Of a stretch of 64,000 bases of DNA, positions 34,888-43,078 are shown piece after piece. The position numbers were made by a program, and so were the translations under genes. Source of the DNA: Filimonas lacunae (GTDB lineage: Bacteria; Bacteroidota; Bacteroidia; Chitinophagales; Chitinophagaceae); contig NZ_AP017422.1 of the NCBI RefSeq assembly GCF_002355595.1, positions 4,964,823 through 5,028,822 of the forward strand, in the 5' to 3' direction. The notes beneath the pieces are model-generated. The model saw only the letters and a program-made list of their open reading frames with translations, was not told the DNA's origin and did not search any database. Positions within the stretch are counted from its first letter, which is position 1; the number at the start of each line of letters is the position of its first letter.

Positions 34888-37800
34888 ATGTTCATGAGAA
34901 AACTGCCTATGCTGTTGTACGTGCTTTTATTGGCATGTACAACACAACTAATGGCTCAGAACCTTACCATTACTGGTAAGGTTACAGATGAGAAAGGAAA
35001 CCCCTTATCGGGGGTAAGCGTAACCGGTAAAAACTCGGTTACCACTGCACAAGATGGAAGCTTTACCATCAGCATTACCAAAAATGAAAAAAACCTCACC
35101 TTTAGCTATGTAGGTTTTGCCACACAGGTAAAGAAAATTGAAGGCAGCAGCCTGCAGGTATCACTGGCTACTGAAGAGAAAAGCTTATCGGAAGTAGTGG
35201 TAGTAGGTTATGGAACGCAAAAGCGTAAAGAGCTTACCGGCGCGGTGTTTAAACTGGCCGACAGCAGCTTAAACAACATTCCGCTTTCTGGCCCCGATCA
35301 GGCTTTACGTGGCCGTGTACCCGGTGTAACCGTTTCGCAAAGCTCCGGTACCCCCGGCGCCAGCATAAACGTGCAAATAAGAGGTGCCGGTTCTATCAGC
35401 TCCAGCAGCCAGCCTTTGTATGTGATTGACGGGGTAATTATGAACACCGGCAGCTATGCACAGGTAGATGTGGGTGGTCAAACCACCAATGCTTTATCGG
35501 AGATTAACCCTGCCGACATAGAGTCTTTTGAAGTATTGAAAGACGCTGCCGCTGCTGCCGTATACGGAGCAAGAGGTGCGAATGGCGTTATTTTAATTAC
35601 CACCAAAAGAGGGGCTAACCAGCAAACCAAAGTAGGCTTAAATGCTTCTTACGGCACTCAAAGCGTTATTAAAAGAATGCCTACCCTTACCGGTCCGGAA
35701 TATGTAGCACTGGTGCAGGAAGCAGTAAAGAATGTATATGGCAGCACTGCCTTACCTTCTTCCAGAAGCCTTTCCGGCTTAGACAACGATCCCTCTACTT
35801 ATCCCACTACCAACTGGCAGGATCTGATCTTTAAAAATGCACCTATCCAGAACTACGAGTTGAATATGAGAGGTGGTAACGACAAAACCAAGTTCTTTGT
35901 GTCTGCCGGTTATTTCGATCAGCAGGCTACCATTATCGGTTCGGAATACAAAAGATACAACACCCGTATCAACCTCGATAACCAGGTTACCTCCCGTTTA
36001 AAAATATCAGGTGGTTTATCCTTATCCCGTTCTATCAACAACAGGATCAACAACGACAATAACATCTATGGCGTATTAAGCTCTGCCGTATTGCTGGCAC
36101 CTTACTTTAATGCCTATAAAGCAGATGGCACTTATGCTTACGATCCCAACAACGGAACAGTAGAAAACCCACTGGCCGCCGGTTACCTGCGTTACAACGT
36201 AGCCAAAACCAACCGTGTGTTAGCCAACTTTTCGGGCGAATACAAAATACTGAACAGCCTTACCTTTAAATCGCAGGTAAGTGCAGATTACATTGATTAC
36301 AATGAAGCAGCTTTTGCCCCCAGCACTACACTGGAAGGCGCTTCCGGCCCTAATGGCGTAGGCAAAGAAGGTTACAGCAAAGAACTGAACCTGATGAACG
36401 AGAACATCCTGACTTACCGTCCGGTAATTTCTGCCAATCATCACCTTACTCTTACCGGTGTGGCTTCTTACCAGGAATCCAGAGCAGAATCAATGTATGG
36501 TTCGGCCAGTAACTATCCTGGTGATGGCATTCGCCGTTTATCAGCCGCTTCTACCATTAAGTCTTTAACCTCAGCCGGTACCAGCTATGGTGTGATAGGA
36601 TACCTTGCGCGCGCCAACTACGATTACCTGGGCAAATACCTGTTCAGCGCCAGTGTAAGACGTGATGGAAGCTCCCGCGTTGGCTCTCTCAGCAGATGGG
36701 GCACTTTCCCTGCCGTATCAGGTGCATGGCGTGTTTCGGAAGAAGACTTCCTGAAAGGCAACAGCGTTATCAGTGACTTAAAAATCAGGGGTAGCTGGGG
36801 TAAGCTGGGTAACTCAGAATTAGGCAACTTTGCATCCCGTTCACTGGTAAGCCCAGGTGCCAACGCTACGTTTTCCGGCGCAGCCACTCCCGGCTTATAT
36901 CCTTACCAATTAGGTAATGACAGCCTGCGTTGGGAATCTTCTATCCAAACCGATCTGGGTGTGGAAGTGGGGTTATTCAAAAACAGGATTCAGTTAGTAG
37001 TAGACCTATACAACAAAACCACCAACAACCTTATTTCCAACAAATCACTGGTAGGTTCTTCGGGCTTTACCAGCGTATCAACCAACATTGGTAAAGTACA
37101 GAACAAAGGCCTGGAAATAGGCATTACCTCAACCAACATTACCAACAGAGATATCACCTGGACCACTAGTCTTAACATCTCATTTAACAAGAACAAAATA
37201 CTGAAACTGGCTTCTGCCGCCTATTCTTCTGGTTTAGGTAGCTGGGTGCAGGAAGGCGAAGCTTTGGGTAGCTTTAGAGGTTATCGTGTAGCAGGTATTT
37301 TCCAAAGCACAGCAGAAGTAGCCAGCAGTCCTACTCAAAACGCTTCTACCACTGCCGGTGATATTAAGTTTAAAGACCTGACTCATGATGGTAAAATACT
37401 TTCAGATGACCAGGAAATTCTTGGTTCTGCCAATCCTAAATACTTTGGAGGTATGACCAACACCCTTACCTACAAAGGTTTTGAGTTATCCGTGTTTTTC
37501 CAGTTTGTAGAGGGCAATAAAGTATTGAACTATACTAAGCTGTATGGCGAAGGCATGAACAGTATATACGGTCAGTTTGCCAGCACACTGGACAGGTGGA
37601 CTCCTACACACACCAATACCAATGTACCACGTGCTGCTTATGGCGACCCTAGTTTAAACCGTCGCCTTTCTGACCGCTTTGTAGAAGATGGTTCTTATGC
37701 ACGTTTGAAAAACATAATCCTGTCTTACAATTTACCTAAGCAATGGCTGAACAAATTAAAGATCAGCAATGTGAAAGTATTTGCACAGGCACAAAACCTG

Positions 37801-37950
37801 GTTACCTGGACTAAGTACAGTGGCTTTGATCCGGAAGTAAGTTACTCCGGTGCTTCTTCTGCCACCTCTACCAACACAGCGCCTGGTACAGACTTCCTGA
37901 CTTACCCACAGTCACGTGCATTCACTTTTGGAGCAAACATTAGTTTCTAA
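34888..37950 (+). CDS. SusC/RagA family TonB-linked outer-membrane protein
   Basis: 1020 residues (ATG 34888 or 34894). Signal peptide (cleavage after TQLMAQ), CarboxypepD_reg domain (ITGKVTDEKGNPLSGVSV), TonB-box-like region with VVVVGYGTQKRKELTGAV, plug (LRGRVPGVTVSQSSGTPGAS, IRGAGSISSSSQPLYVIDGV), 22-strand barrel, C-terminal RAFTFGANISF. Transports an oligosaccharide or peptide together with the SusD lipoprotein encoded 18 bp downstream. No STN domain is visible, which is unexpected next to a FecR gene since STN normally contacts FecR. Substrate unknown; no glycoside hydrolase adjoins. Confidence 0.92.
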   Translation: MFMRKLPMLLYVLLLACTTQLMAQNLTITGKVTDEKGNPLSGVSVTGKNSVTTAQDGSFTISITKNEKNLTFSYVGFATQVKKIEGSSLQVSLATEEKSLSEVVVVGYGTQKRKELTGAVFKLADSSLNNIPLSGPDQALRGRVPGVTVSQSSGTPGASINVQIRGAGSISSSSQPLYVIDGVIMNTGSYAQVDVGGQTTNALSEINPADIESFEVLKDAAAAAVYGARGANGVILITTKRGANQQTKVGLNASYGTQSVIKRMPTLTGPEYVALVQEAVKNVYGSTALPSSRSLSGLDNDPSTYPTTNWQDLIFKNAPIQNYELNMRGGNDKTKFFVSAGYFDQQATIIGSEYKRYNTRINLDNQVTSRLKISGGLSLSRSINNRINNDNNIYGVLSSAVLLAPYFNAYKADGTYAYDPNNGTVENPLAAGYLRYNVAKTNRVLANFSGEYKILNSLTFKSQVSADYIDYNEAAFAPSTTLEGASGPNGVGKEGYSKELNLMNENILTYRPVISANHHLTLTGVASYQESRAESMYGSASNYPGDGIRRLSAASTIKSLTSAGTSYGVIGYLARANYDYLGKYLFSASVRRDGSSRVGSLSRWGTFPAVSGAWRVSEEDFLKGNSVISDLKIRGSWGKLGNSELGNFASRSLVSPGANATFSGAATPGLYPYQLGNDSLRWESSIQTDLGVEVGLFKNRIQLVVDLYNKTTNNLISNKSLVGSSGFTSVSTNIGKVQNKGLEIGITSTNITNRDITWTTSLNISFNKNKILKLASAAYSSGLGSWVQEGEALGSFRGYRVAGIFQSTAEVASSPTQNASTTAGDIKFKDLTHDGKILSDDQEILGSANPKYFGGMTNTLTYKGFELSVFFQFVEGNKVLNYTKLYGEGMNSIYGQFASTLDRWTPTHTNTNVPRAAYGDPSLNRRLSDRFVEDGSYARLKNIILSYNLPKQWLNKLKISNVKVFAQAQNLVTWTKYSGFDPEVSYSGASSATSTNTAPGTDFLTYPQSRAFTFGANISF

Positions 37951-37968
37951 CCATCTAACAACAATGCT

Positions 37969-39351
37969 ATGTTAAAAAGAGCTATTTATATATCCTTACT
38001 GGCAGCGGGAAGCATCACTTCTTCCTGTACCAAAATACTGGAACAAGATCCTCAAAACTACCTCGATGCCAGCACCGCCTTTACTACCGAATCGGCTGTA
38101 CGAGCCGGGCTGGTAGGTGTGTATGACGAATTTCAAAGCACCTATTACACAGGTGTGGCCCTGATGATTTTACCGGAACTGGAAGGCGGCAACCTCACCG
38201 AAACCGGTTCCTATACCGATTACCAGGAAATAGCCAACGTTACTATTTCCACCAACAATACCAGCACCACCAATGCATGGAACTACATTTACGCCGGTAT
38301 TAACCGTGCCAACAATGTAATTAGTGCTACCAACAGCATTACAGATGCTTCGTTCACTGCCGATGAAAAAAAAGCTGTGATAGCAGAAGCTTCTTTTTTG
38401 AGAGCCTATATGTATTTTGACCTGCTGCGTTGCTACGGTGGCGATACCATCAGCTATGCCAGTGCTTCAGGAGCTGGCGTACCTATACGCCTTACCCCTA
38501 CCACCGAATCTTCTCAGGCGGTTGCCATAGCAAGATCCAATGCAGGGGAAGTATATACGCAGGTGTTAAAAGATCTGGACACTGCCATTGCAGGTTTAAG
38601 CATTAATCTAAGCAGTGCAGGCCGAGCCGATTTAAATGCAGCAGTAGCTTTAAAAGCAAGAGTGCAGTTATACCGCGAAAGCTTTGATGATGCAGAAAGC
38701 CTGGCAACCCAAATCATCAACCAGTTTTCATCTTCTACTGCCTATGGTGGATTAGCAGCTAATTATGCTTCTATCTTCTCTACTAAAAACACGAAGCCGG
38801 AAAGCATCTGGGAAATACAGAATACTGCTACAGATGGCACTTACCTGGGCTATTATTACTATGGCCGTAGCGAAGTGGCCAGCAACAGCAACCTGGCAGC
38901 AGCACACGAATCGGGAGACGTGCGTTTAACAGTAAACTACAACAACAGTGTAAGTGCTACAAAATACCGCCAGCTGAAGTTTACCCACTCTGACTATTCT
39001 GACAACATCCCATTGATAAGACTGGCAGAAGTATACCTTATAAGAGCAGAAGCCCGTGCCAGGAAATCGACACCTGACTTAACCGGTGCTTTAGCTGATG
39101 TAAACATGGTGCGTGCCCGCGCCGGGTTAAAAGCTTCAACAGCCACTACGGTAGATGGAATTGTAGACGCTGTATTGAATGAGCGTCGTGTGGAATTGGC
39201 GCATGAAGGGCAACGTTTCTTTGACCTTCGCAGATTAAACAAAGCAAAATCTGCTTTATCTATTTCTCAAGGTTACCGTTTGTTATGGCCTGTACCGCAA
39301 TCTGAAATTAACGCAGGTGCCGGTGTAGTTACCCAAAACTACGGTTACTAA
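37969..39351 (+). CDS. SusD/RagB family outer-membrane lipoprotein
   Basis: 460 residues. Lipobox (SITSSC, Cys20), N-terminal SusD-like domain (LEQDPQNYLDASTAFTTESA), TPR-like helices (EASFLRAYMYFDLLRCYG, residues about 140-160) and the conserved C-terminal SusD region (RLAEVYLIRAEARA, NERRVELAHEGQRFFDLRR). Caps the SusC pore and binds the ligand at the cell surface. Second gene of the SusCD operon; terminator follows. Confidence 0.92.
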   Translation: MLKRAIYISLLAAGSITSSCTKILEQDPQNYLDASTAFTTESAVRAGLVGVYDEFQSTYYTGVALMILPELEGGNLTETGSYTDYQEIANVTISTNNTSTTNAWNYIYAGINRANNVISATNSITDASFTADEKKAVIAEASFLRAYMYFDLLRCYGGDTISYASASGAGVPIRLTPTTESSQAVAIARSNAGEVYTQVLKDLDTAIAGLSINLSSAGRADLNAAVALKARVQLYRESFDDAESLATQIINQFSSSTAYGGLAANYASIFSTKNTKPESIWEIQNTATDGTYLGYYYYGRSEVASNSNLAAAHESGDVRLTVNYNNSVSATKYRQLKFTHSDYSDNIPLIRLAEVYLIRAEARARKSTPDLTGALADVNMVRARAGLKASTATTVDGIVDAVLNERRVELAHEGQRFFDLRRLNKAKSALSISQGYRLLWPVPQSEINAGAGVVTQNYGY

Positions 39352-39375
39352 TAGCTTTATCCCTGTTGGATTGTC

Positions 39376-39413
39376 AACTACCGCTTCTGCTACGGCAGGG
39401 CGGTAGTTTTTTT
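39376..39413 (+). terminator. terminator after SusD
   Basis: 9-bp outer stem aactaccgc / gcggtagtt with an inner ctgc/gcag stem, followed by seven T. The A/T asymmetry favours the plus strand; the convergent FGE-like gene ends at 39415. Confidence 0.85.
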
Positions 39414-39414
39414 A

Positions 39415-40545
39415 TTACCGGGCCCCATCTTTTACACAGCGGAAACCGGTATGCTCTAACCCCGTATCCGGGCTGCTTTTCATTCTACGCGCCACGCGGT
39501 AGCCGCTGCAATAACTATCGTTACACAGGAAGCTGCCCCCGCGCAGGCTTCTTTTAGGCGTATACAACTCATCAGGATCATTGCTTTTAGCAGGCCCCTT
39601 CGGATTATCGCTTAGCGCCGGTAAGGTGGCATAATAGCCCGCATCGTACCAATCGCTGCACCACTCCCATACATTACCCGCCATATCATACAAACCATAC
39701 CCATTGGCGGCAAACTGCTTTGCAGGAGCCAGTGTAGCAAAACCATCCTTTTTATCGTTTTTATAAGGAAAGCTCCCCTCCCAGCTATTGGCCTTGGGTT
39801 TACCGGTATTAATGTGCTCGTTGCCCCAGGGATATATATGATTGAGTAAACCGCCACGGGCTGCAAATTCCCATTCAGCTTCGGTAGGCAGGCGCTTACC
39901 CGCCCATTTGCAATAAGCCACCGCATCAAACCAGCTTACCTGCACTACGGGGTAGTTATCTTTTCCTGTAATAGAACTTCCAGGCCCTTCAGGGTGCTGC
40001 CAGCTGGCGCCGGGTACCCAGCTCCACCATTGATTATAGTCCTGTAAATCTACTGGGCCGTTGGTAGTGTGAAACACCAGAGAAGCGGCCACCATCACAC
40101 TATCAGGCGGTTTGGGAGTGTTAGGAGGGAGGGTTTTCTTCAGTTCGTCCCAATCCGGCTTTCTTTCTGCCGTGGTAACATACCCCGTTGCTTTTACAAA
40201 CGCACGAAACTGCGCATTGGTTACCTCTGTAGCATCTATCCAAAAAGCATTCAGCTTTACTTTGTGTTTGGGATATTCGTCGTTACTGGCCTGGTTATTA
40301 TCCCCGCCCATGTCAAAAATGCCAGCGGGAATCAATACCATGCCTTCTGTAGAAGCAGCACTACTTTCTTTGATAGCAGGCGTATCGGAGATAGCGCCAA
40401 AGCGGGATGGCGTTCTCATACACGACATCTCCGAATCTTTTTTCACCGCTTCCACATGCGTTTGCTCACGGGCAGTGTTGGTATTATTGGCACAGGCCAT
40501 GAGCACACAGGCGCTCATGGCCATATAGGCAGTTGGTTTAAACAT
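39415..40545 (-). CDS. formylglycine-generating enzyme (SUMF1)-like lipoprotein
   Basis: 376 residues. Lipobox (VLMAC, Cys18) then a Ser/Thr-rich linker (20-65) and an FGE-sulfatase/SUMF1 fold: EGMVLIPAGIFDMGG, NQWWSWVPGASWQHPEG, RLPTEAEWEFAARGG, GNVWEWCSDWY. Near the C-terminus GGSFLCNDSYCSGYR places two Cys (341 and 346) five apart, like the copper-binding active-site pair of genuine formylglycine-generating enzymes, so it may be catalytic. FGE oxidises a Cys in sulfatases to formylglycine; a lipoprotein would meet substrates in the periplasm. No sulfatase gene lies in the window. It follows the helicase gene by 37 bp. Confidence 0.85.
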   Translation of the reverse strand: MFKPTAYMAMSACVLMACANNTNTAREQTHVEAVKKDSEMSCMRTPSRFGAISDTPAIKESSAASTEGMVLIPAGIFDMGGDNNQASNDEYPKHKVKLNAFWIDATEVTNAQFRAFVKATGYVTTAERKPDWDELKKTLPPNTPKPPDSVMVAASLVFHTTNGPVDLQDYNQWWSWVPGASWQHPEGPGSSITGKDNYPVVQVSWFDAVAYCKWAGKRLPTEAEWEFAARGGLLNHIYPWGNEHINTGKPKANSWEGSFPYKNDKKDGFATLAPAKQFAANGYGLYDMAGNVWEWCSDWYDAGYYATLPALSDNPKGPAKSNDPDELYTPKRSLRGGSFLCNDSYCSGYRVARRMKSSPDTGLEHTGFRCVKDGAR

Positions 40546-40582
40546 GTTATAAATTTACCAATTGACCGCCATTGTAAGCCGG

Positions 40583-41914
40583 TTACTTGGCAATTTCTAT
40601 TTTCACCTTCTGGTTCTTTATCTTTTCATTTTTCACCAGGTTCAACGTGGTGCTCGCTTTGGATTTTCGGATGGCAACGAAGGAAGAGAAATCTTTTACC
40701 TCAATCAACCCTATATCCTCTTTCTTTAACTGGCCCTTATTGGTAAAGAAGCCTACAATATCCACCTTGTTCACCTTGTCCTTTTTACCGGCGGCAATAA
40801 AGAAAGTAGTCCATTTAGGCTTTTCAGGCAACTCCACCTCCTCAGGTAAGGTAATTTCTTCTTCTATTTGCGTTACATATGCCGGTACCTTTTCTTCGCG
40901 CGAAAGCAGTAAAATAGCGGTACCGCTGGCTTCCATACGGGCTGTACGGCCATTACGGTGCGTAAATATATCTTCGGTATGTGGTAGATGATAATGTATA
41001 ATGTAACGGATATGTGGTATATCCAGTCCACGGGCTGCCAGATCGGTGGTCACCAGGATGTTCACCGTTCCGTTCCTGAACTTGCACAAGGCGCTGTCTC
41101 TGTCACGCTGCTCCATAGAACCGTGGTAAAACACGTTGGTAATACCTCTTTCAGACAACAGGGAGCTGGTGCGCTCTACAGCTTCTCTGTGGTTACAGAA
41201 CACAATGGTAAGCCTGTTACCTAAGAAGCATATTAAACGGAATAAGGCTTCAATTTTGTCTTTATCTTCCGAAATCACCGTTTTTATGGCCAGTCTGTTG
41301 TTCTCTGCATCTTCTTCAGAAAGGAAATTCAGCTTATGCGGCTCGTCAAATTTTACAAAGTCCGGCACCTCTACCGCTTCTGTTGCAGAAGTAAGAATAC
41401 GTTTTTGTATGCCCGGCAACGAATCTATAATAAAAGAGATCTCATCCTGGAAGCCGGCTTCCAGCGATTTATCAAACTCGTCCAACACCAATGTGGTAAT
41501 GGTATCTATGGTAATATTACCCCTTCTGATATGATCGCTTAAACGCCCGGGCGTGCCTATTAATATAGCAGGCGGTTGCACCAGGTTCTTCTCTTCTGTT
41601 TCGCGCAAATGCCCGCCGTAGCAGCAGGTTATTTTCACGCCCGTGCGCATAGAACGTAACACCTGCTCTATTTGCAGCGCCAGCTCGCGCGAGGGCACTA
41701 TAATAAGGGCTTGTGTGGATTTGGTATTGCTGTAATCCAGTCCCTCCAGCACCGGTAACAGAAACGCAAGCGTTTTACCCGAGCCCGTGGCCGACAACAG
41801 CAGCACATTGTTATGCGTCTTATTAGCTTCTATAGATGCCACCTGCATCTCGTTTAAAGCTTCAATGTTTAAGCCAGCCAGGGCATCCTCTATAGAATAT
41901 TTTTTGTTTTGCAT
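40583..41914 (-). CDS. DEAD-box RNA helicase, DbpA-like, with DEFD motif
   Basis: 443 residues. Motif I SATGSGKT (41-48), Ia PSRELA, GG and TPGR, motif II DEFD at 145-148 instead of DEAD, motif III SAT (176-178), C-terminal helicase lobe with TDLAARGLDIP and HRNGRTAR, then a DbpA-type RNA-binding domain (about 370-443: VNKVDIVGFFTNKGQLKKED). Unwinds RNA, likely in ribosome assembly or cold adaptation. A -7 element (41920-41927) ends 5 bp before its ATG, suggesting a leaderless or very short-leader mRNA. Confidence 0.9.
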   Translation of the reverse strand: MQNKKYSIEDALAGLNIEALNEMQVASIEANKTHNNVLLLSATGSGKTLAFLLPVLEGLDYSNTKSTQALIIVPSRELALQIEQVLRSMRTGVKITCCYGGHLRETEEKNLVQPPAILIGTPGRLSDHIRRGNITIDTITTLVLDEFDKSLEAGFQDEISFIIDSLPGIQKRILTSATEAVEVPDFVKFDEPHKLNFLSEEDAENNRLAIKTVISEDKDKIEALFRLICFLGNRLTIVFCNHREAVERTSSLLSERGITNVFYHGSMEQRDRDSALCKFRNGTVNILVTTDLAARGLDIPHIRYIIHYHLPHTEDIFTHRNGRTARMEASGTAILLLSREEKVPAYVTQIEEEITLPEEVELPEKPKWTTFFIAAGKKDKVNKVDIVGFFTNKGQLKKEDIGLIEVKDFSSFVAIRKSKASTTLNLVKNEKIKNQKVKIEIAK

Positions 41915-41919
41915 CGCAG

Positions 41920-41927
41920 CAAAAGTA
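41920..41927 (-). promoter_or_regulatory. -7 promoter element immediately upstream of the helicase ATG
   Basis: Minus strand TACTTTTG matches TAnnTTTG with only 5 bp between it and the ATG at 41914, so transcription should start at or beside the start codon. Confidence 0.5.
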
Positions 41928-42348
41928 CAAAGAATGCCCGAGTGTACCGGAAAACACCAGCTGTGTTACCCTATCTGCACTACATATCCCATCATTTAAA
42001 GGTGTAAAAGCAACAAATAAGTATAAAAAACCATATTTCATCAATAAAAAGCCCCTCCCCTATAGAAAGGGCAGGACACCCCATATTTAAAGGAATGATA
42101 ACGGTACAGGCTATTTTTTTTACACAGCTTTTCAACAATACCCATTCATGATTGTTTAATAGTAAAAAATCGCGAAAACATTACCTGTACTGCGTTTAAC
42201 AACGTTCAGGTAATGCAACACCAATGGAATAGGGAGCCACGAGTATAAAAAAAATCATAAATTATGTATAATACTGTTAATTAGAATGATTATACTTGAT
42301 TCATGTCCCCTATCTTTGGTCCATTATTTCATCCAATACACTTCATTT
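41928..42348. other. about 420-bp gap between divergent helicase and HU genes
   Basis: No coding region supported. A 9-bp perfect inverted repeat cattacctg / caggtaatg (42179-42187 and 42207-42215, 19-nt loop) lies 134 bp upstream of the HU ATG. A -7 element TATCTTTG (42311-42318) lies 31 bp upstream of the HU ATG. Otherwise nothing recognised. Confidence 0.45.
42311..42318 (+). promoter_or_regulatory. -7 promoter element for the HU gene
   Basis: TATCTTTG matches TAnnTTTG; a TTG occurs upstream (42296-42298) but with 12-bp rather than the usual 19-bp spacing. Confidence 0.5.
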
Positions 42349-42618
42349 ATGAACAAAGGCGAATTAGTTGAAAAACTTGCCGGCGACGCAGGCATCACTA
42401 AAAAACAAGCTGGCGCTGCAATTGACTCTTTCACTGAAGCAGTAGCTAAGACTTTGAAAAAGGGTGATAAAGTTACCCTTGTTGGATTTGGTACATTCTC
42501 TGTGTCTAAGAGAGCAGCTCGTACTGGTCGCAATCCCCAAACTGGTGAAAAAATTAAGATCAAAGCTAAGAAAGTAGCCCGCTTCAAAGCAGGTAAAGAA
42601 CTTTCTGCTAAAATCTAA
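42349..42618 (+). CDS. HU family DNA-binding protein
   Basis: 89 residues from the ATG at 42349; the upstream 21 codons of the open frame are not HU-like and contain the promoter. Typical HU sequence throughout: [63 protein letters not shown]. Forms dimers that bend and compact DNA. Followed after a hairpin by the winged-helix gene 42695-43036. Confidence 0.93.
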   Translation: MNKGELVEKLAGDAGITKKQAGAAIDSFTEAVAKTLKKGDKVTLVGFGTFSVSKRAARTGRNPQTGEKIKIKAKKVARFKAGKELSAKI

Positions 42619-42648
42619 CGTAATTGGTACCCTATTATTTATTAAGTA

Positions 42649-42670
42649 ACCTGCCGGTTCACCGGTAGGT
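42649..42670 (+). terminator. hairpin between HU and winged-helix genes
   Basis: 10-bp stem acctgccggt / accggtaggt (one G-U pair), 2-nt loop; following tail (atttcccc) is only weakly T-rich, so it may attenuate rather than fully terminate. Confidence 0.4.
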
Positions 42671-42694
42671 ATTTCCCCTAATTAAATTATTAGC

Positions 42695-43036
42695 ATGGCA
42701 AAGAAAGCAGTTACTCCTAAAAGCAGTTCTTCTAACAGCGCTGAAGCATTAGCGTTCAACAAGTCTGCACTGAAACAGAATGTATTAATTCTGAGAGCGA
42801 TTGATCATCCATTAAGGCAAAAATTGCTGAAATTAATCGACAAGAAGAAAAACATTACGGTGAAAGAGATAAAGGCTAAGAATGTAATTGATGGTGTTAT
42901 CGTATCGCAGCACCTGGCCATTCTGAGAAAAGCGGGCCTTGTAACTTCCGAAAAATTCGGCCGTATTGTAAGCTACAGTATAAACTATCCTGCTTTTGAA
43001 AAGGCAATGGACAAGTTTAACGAGCTTTCTAAATAA
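42695..43036 (+). CDS. ArsR-like winged-helix transcriptional regulator
   Basis: 113 residues. Ser/Ala-rich N-terminal 25 residues, then a winged-helix domain of ArsR type: ILRAIDHPLRQKLLKLIDKK, VSQHLAILRKAGLVTSEKFG as recognition helix and wing. No Cys metal-binding pair is present, so it is not a classic metal sensor. Genes of this form are frequent in Chitinophagaceae as abundant small regulators; target unknown. Own terminator follows. Confidence 0.8.
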   Translation: MAKKAVTPKSSSSNSAEALAFNKSALKQNVLILRAIDHPLRQKLLKLIDKKKNITVKEIKAKNVIDGVIVSQHLAILRKAGLVTSEKFGRIVSYSINYPAFEKAMDKFNELSK

Positions 43037-43046
43037 ATTCAAGAGC

Positions 43047-43078
43047 AAAGGCAGCCAGAAGCTGCCTTTAATTTTTTT
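43047..43078 (+). terminator. terminator after winged-helix gene
   Basis: 9-bp stem aaaggcagc / gctgccttt, loop cagaa, then a T-run. It reaches the stop codon of the convergent kinase gene (43077). Confidence 0.82.

Noticed and set aside
40069..40746. 225-codon plus-strand frame opposite the FGE-like gene
   Set aside because: It spans the boundary of two well-supported minus-strand genes and its translation is rich in Arg, His and Cys without domain features.
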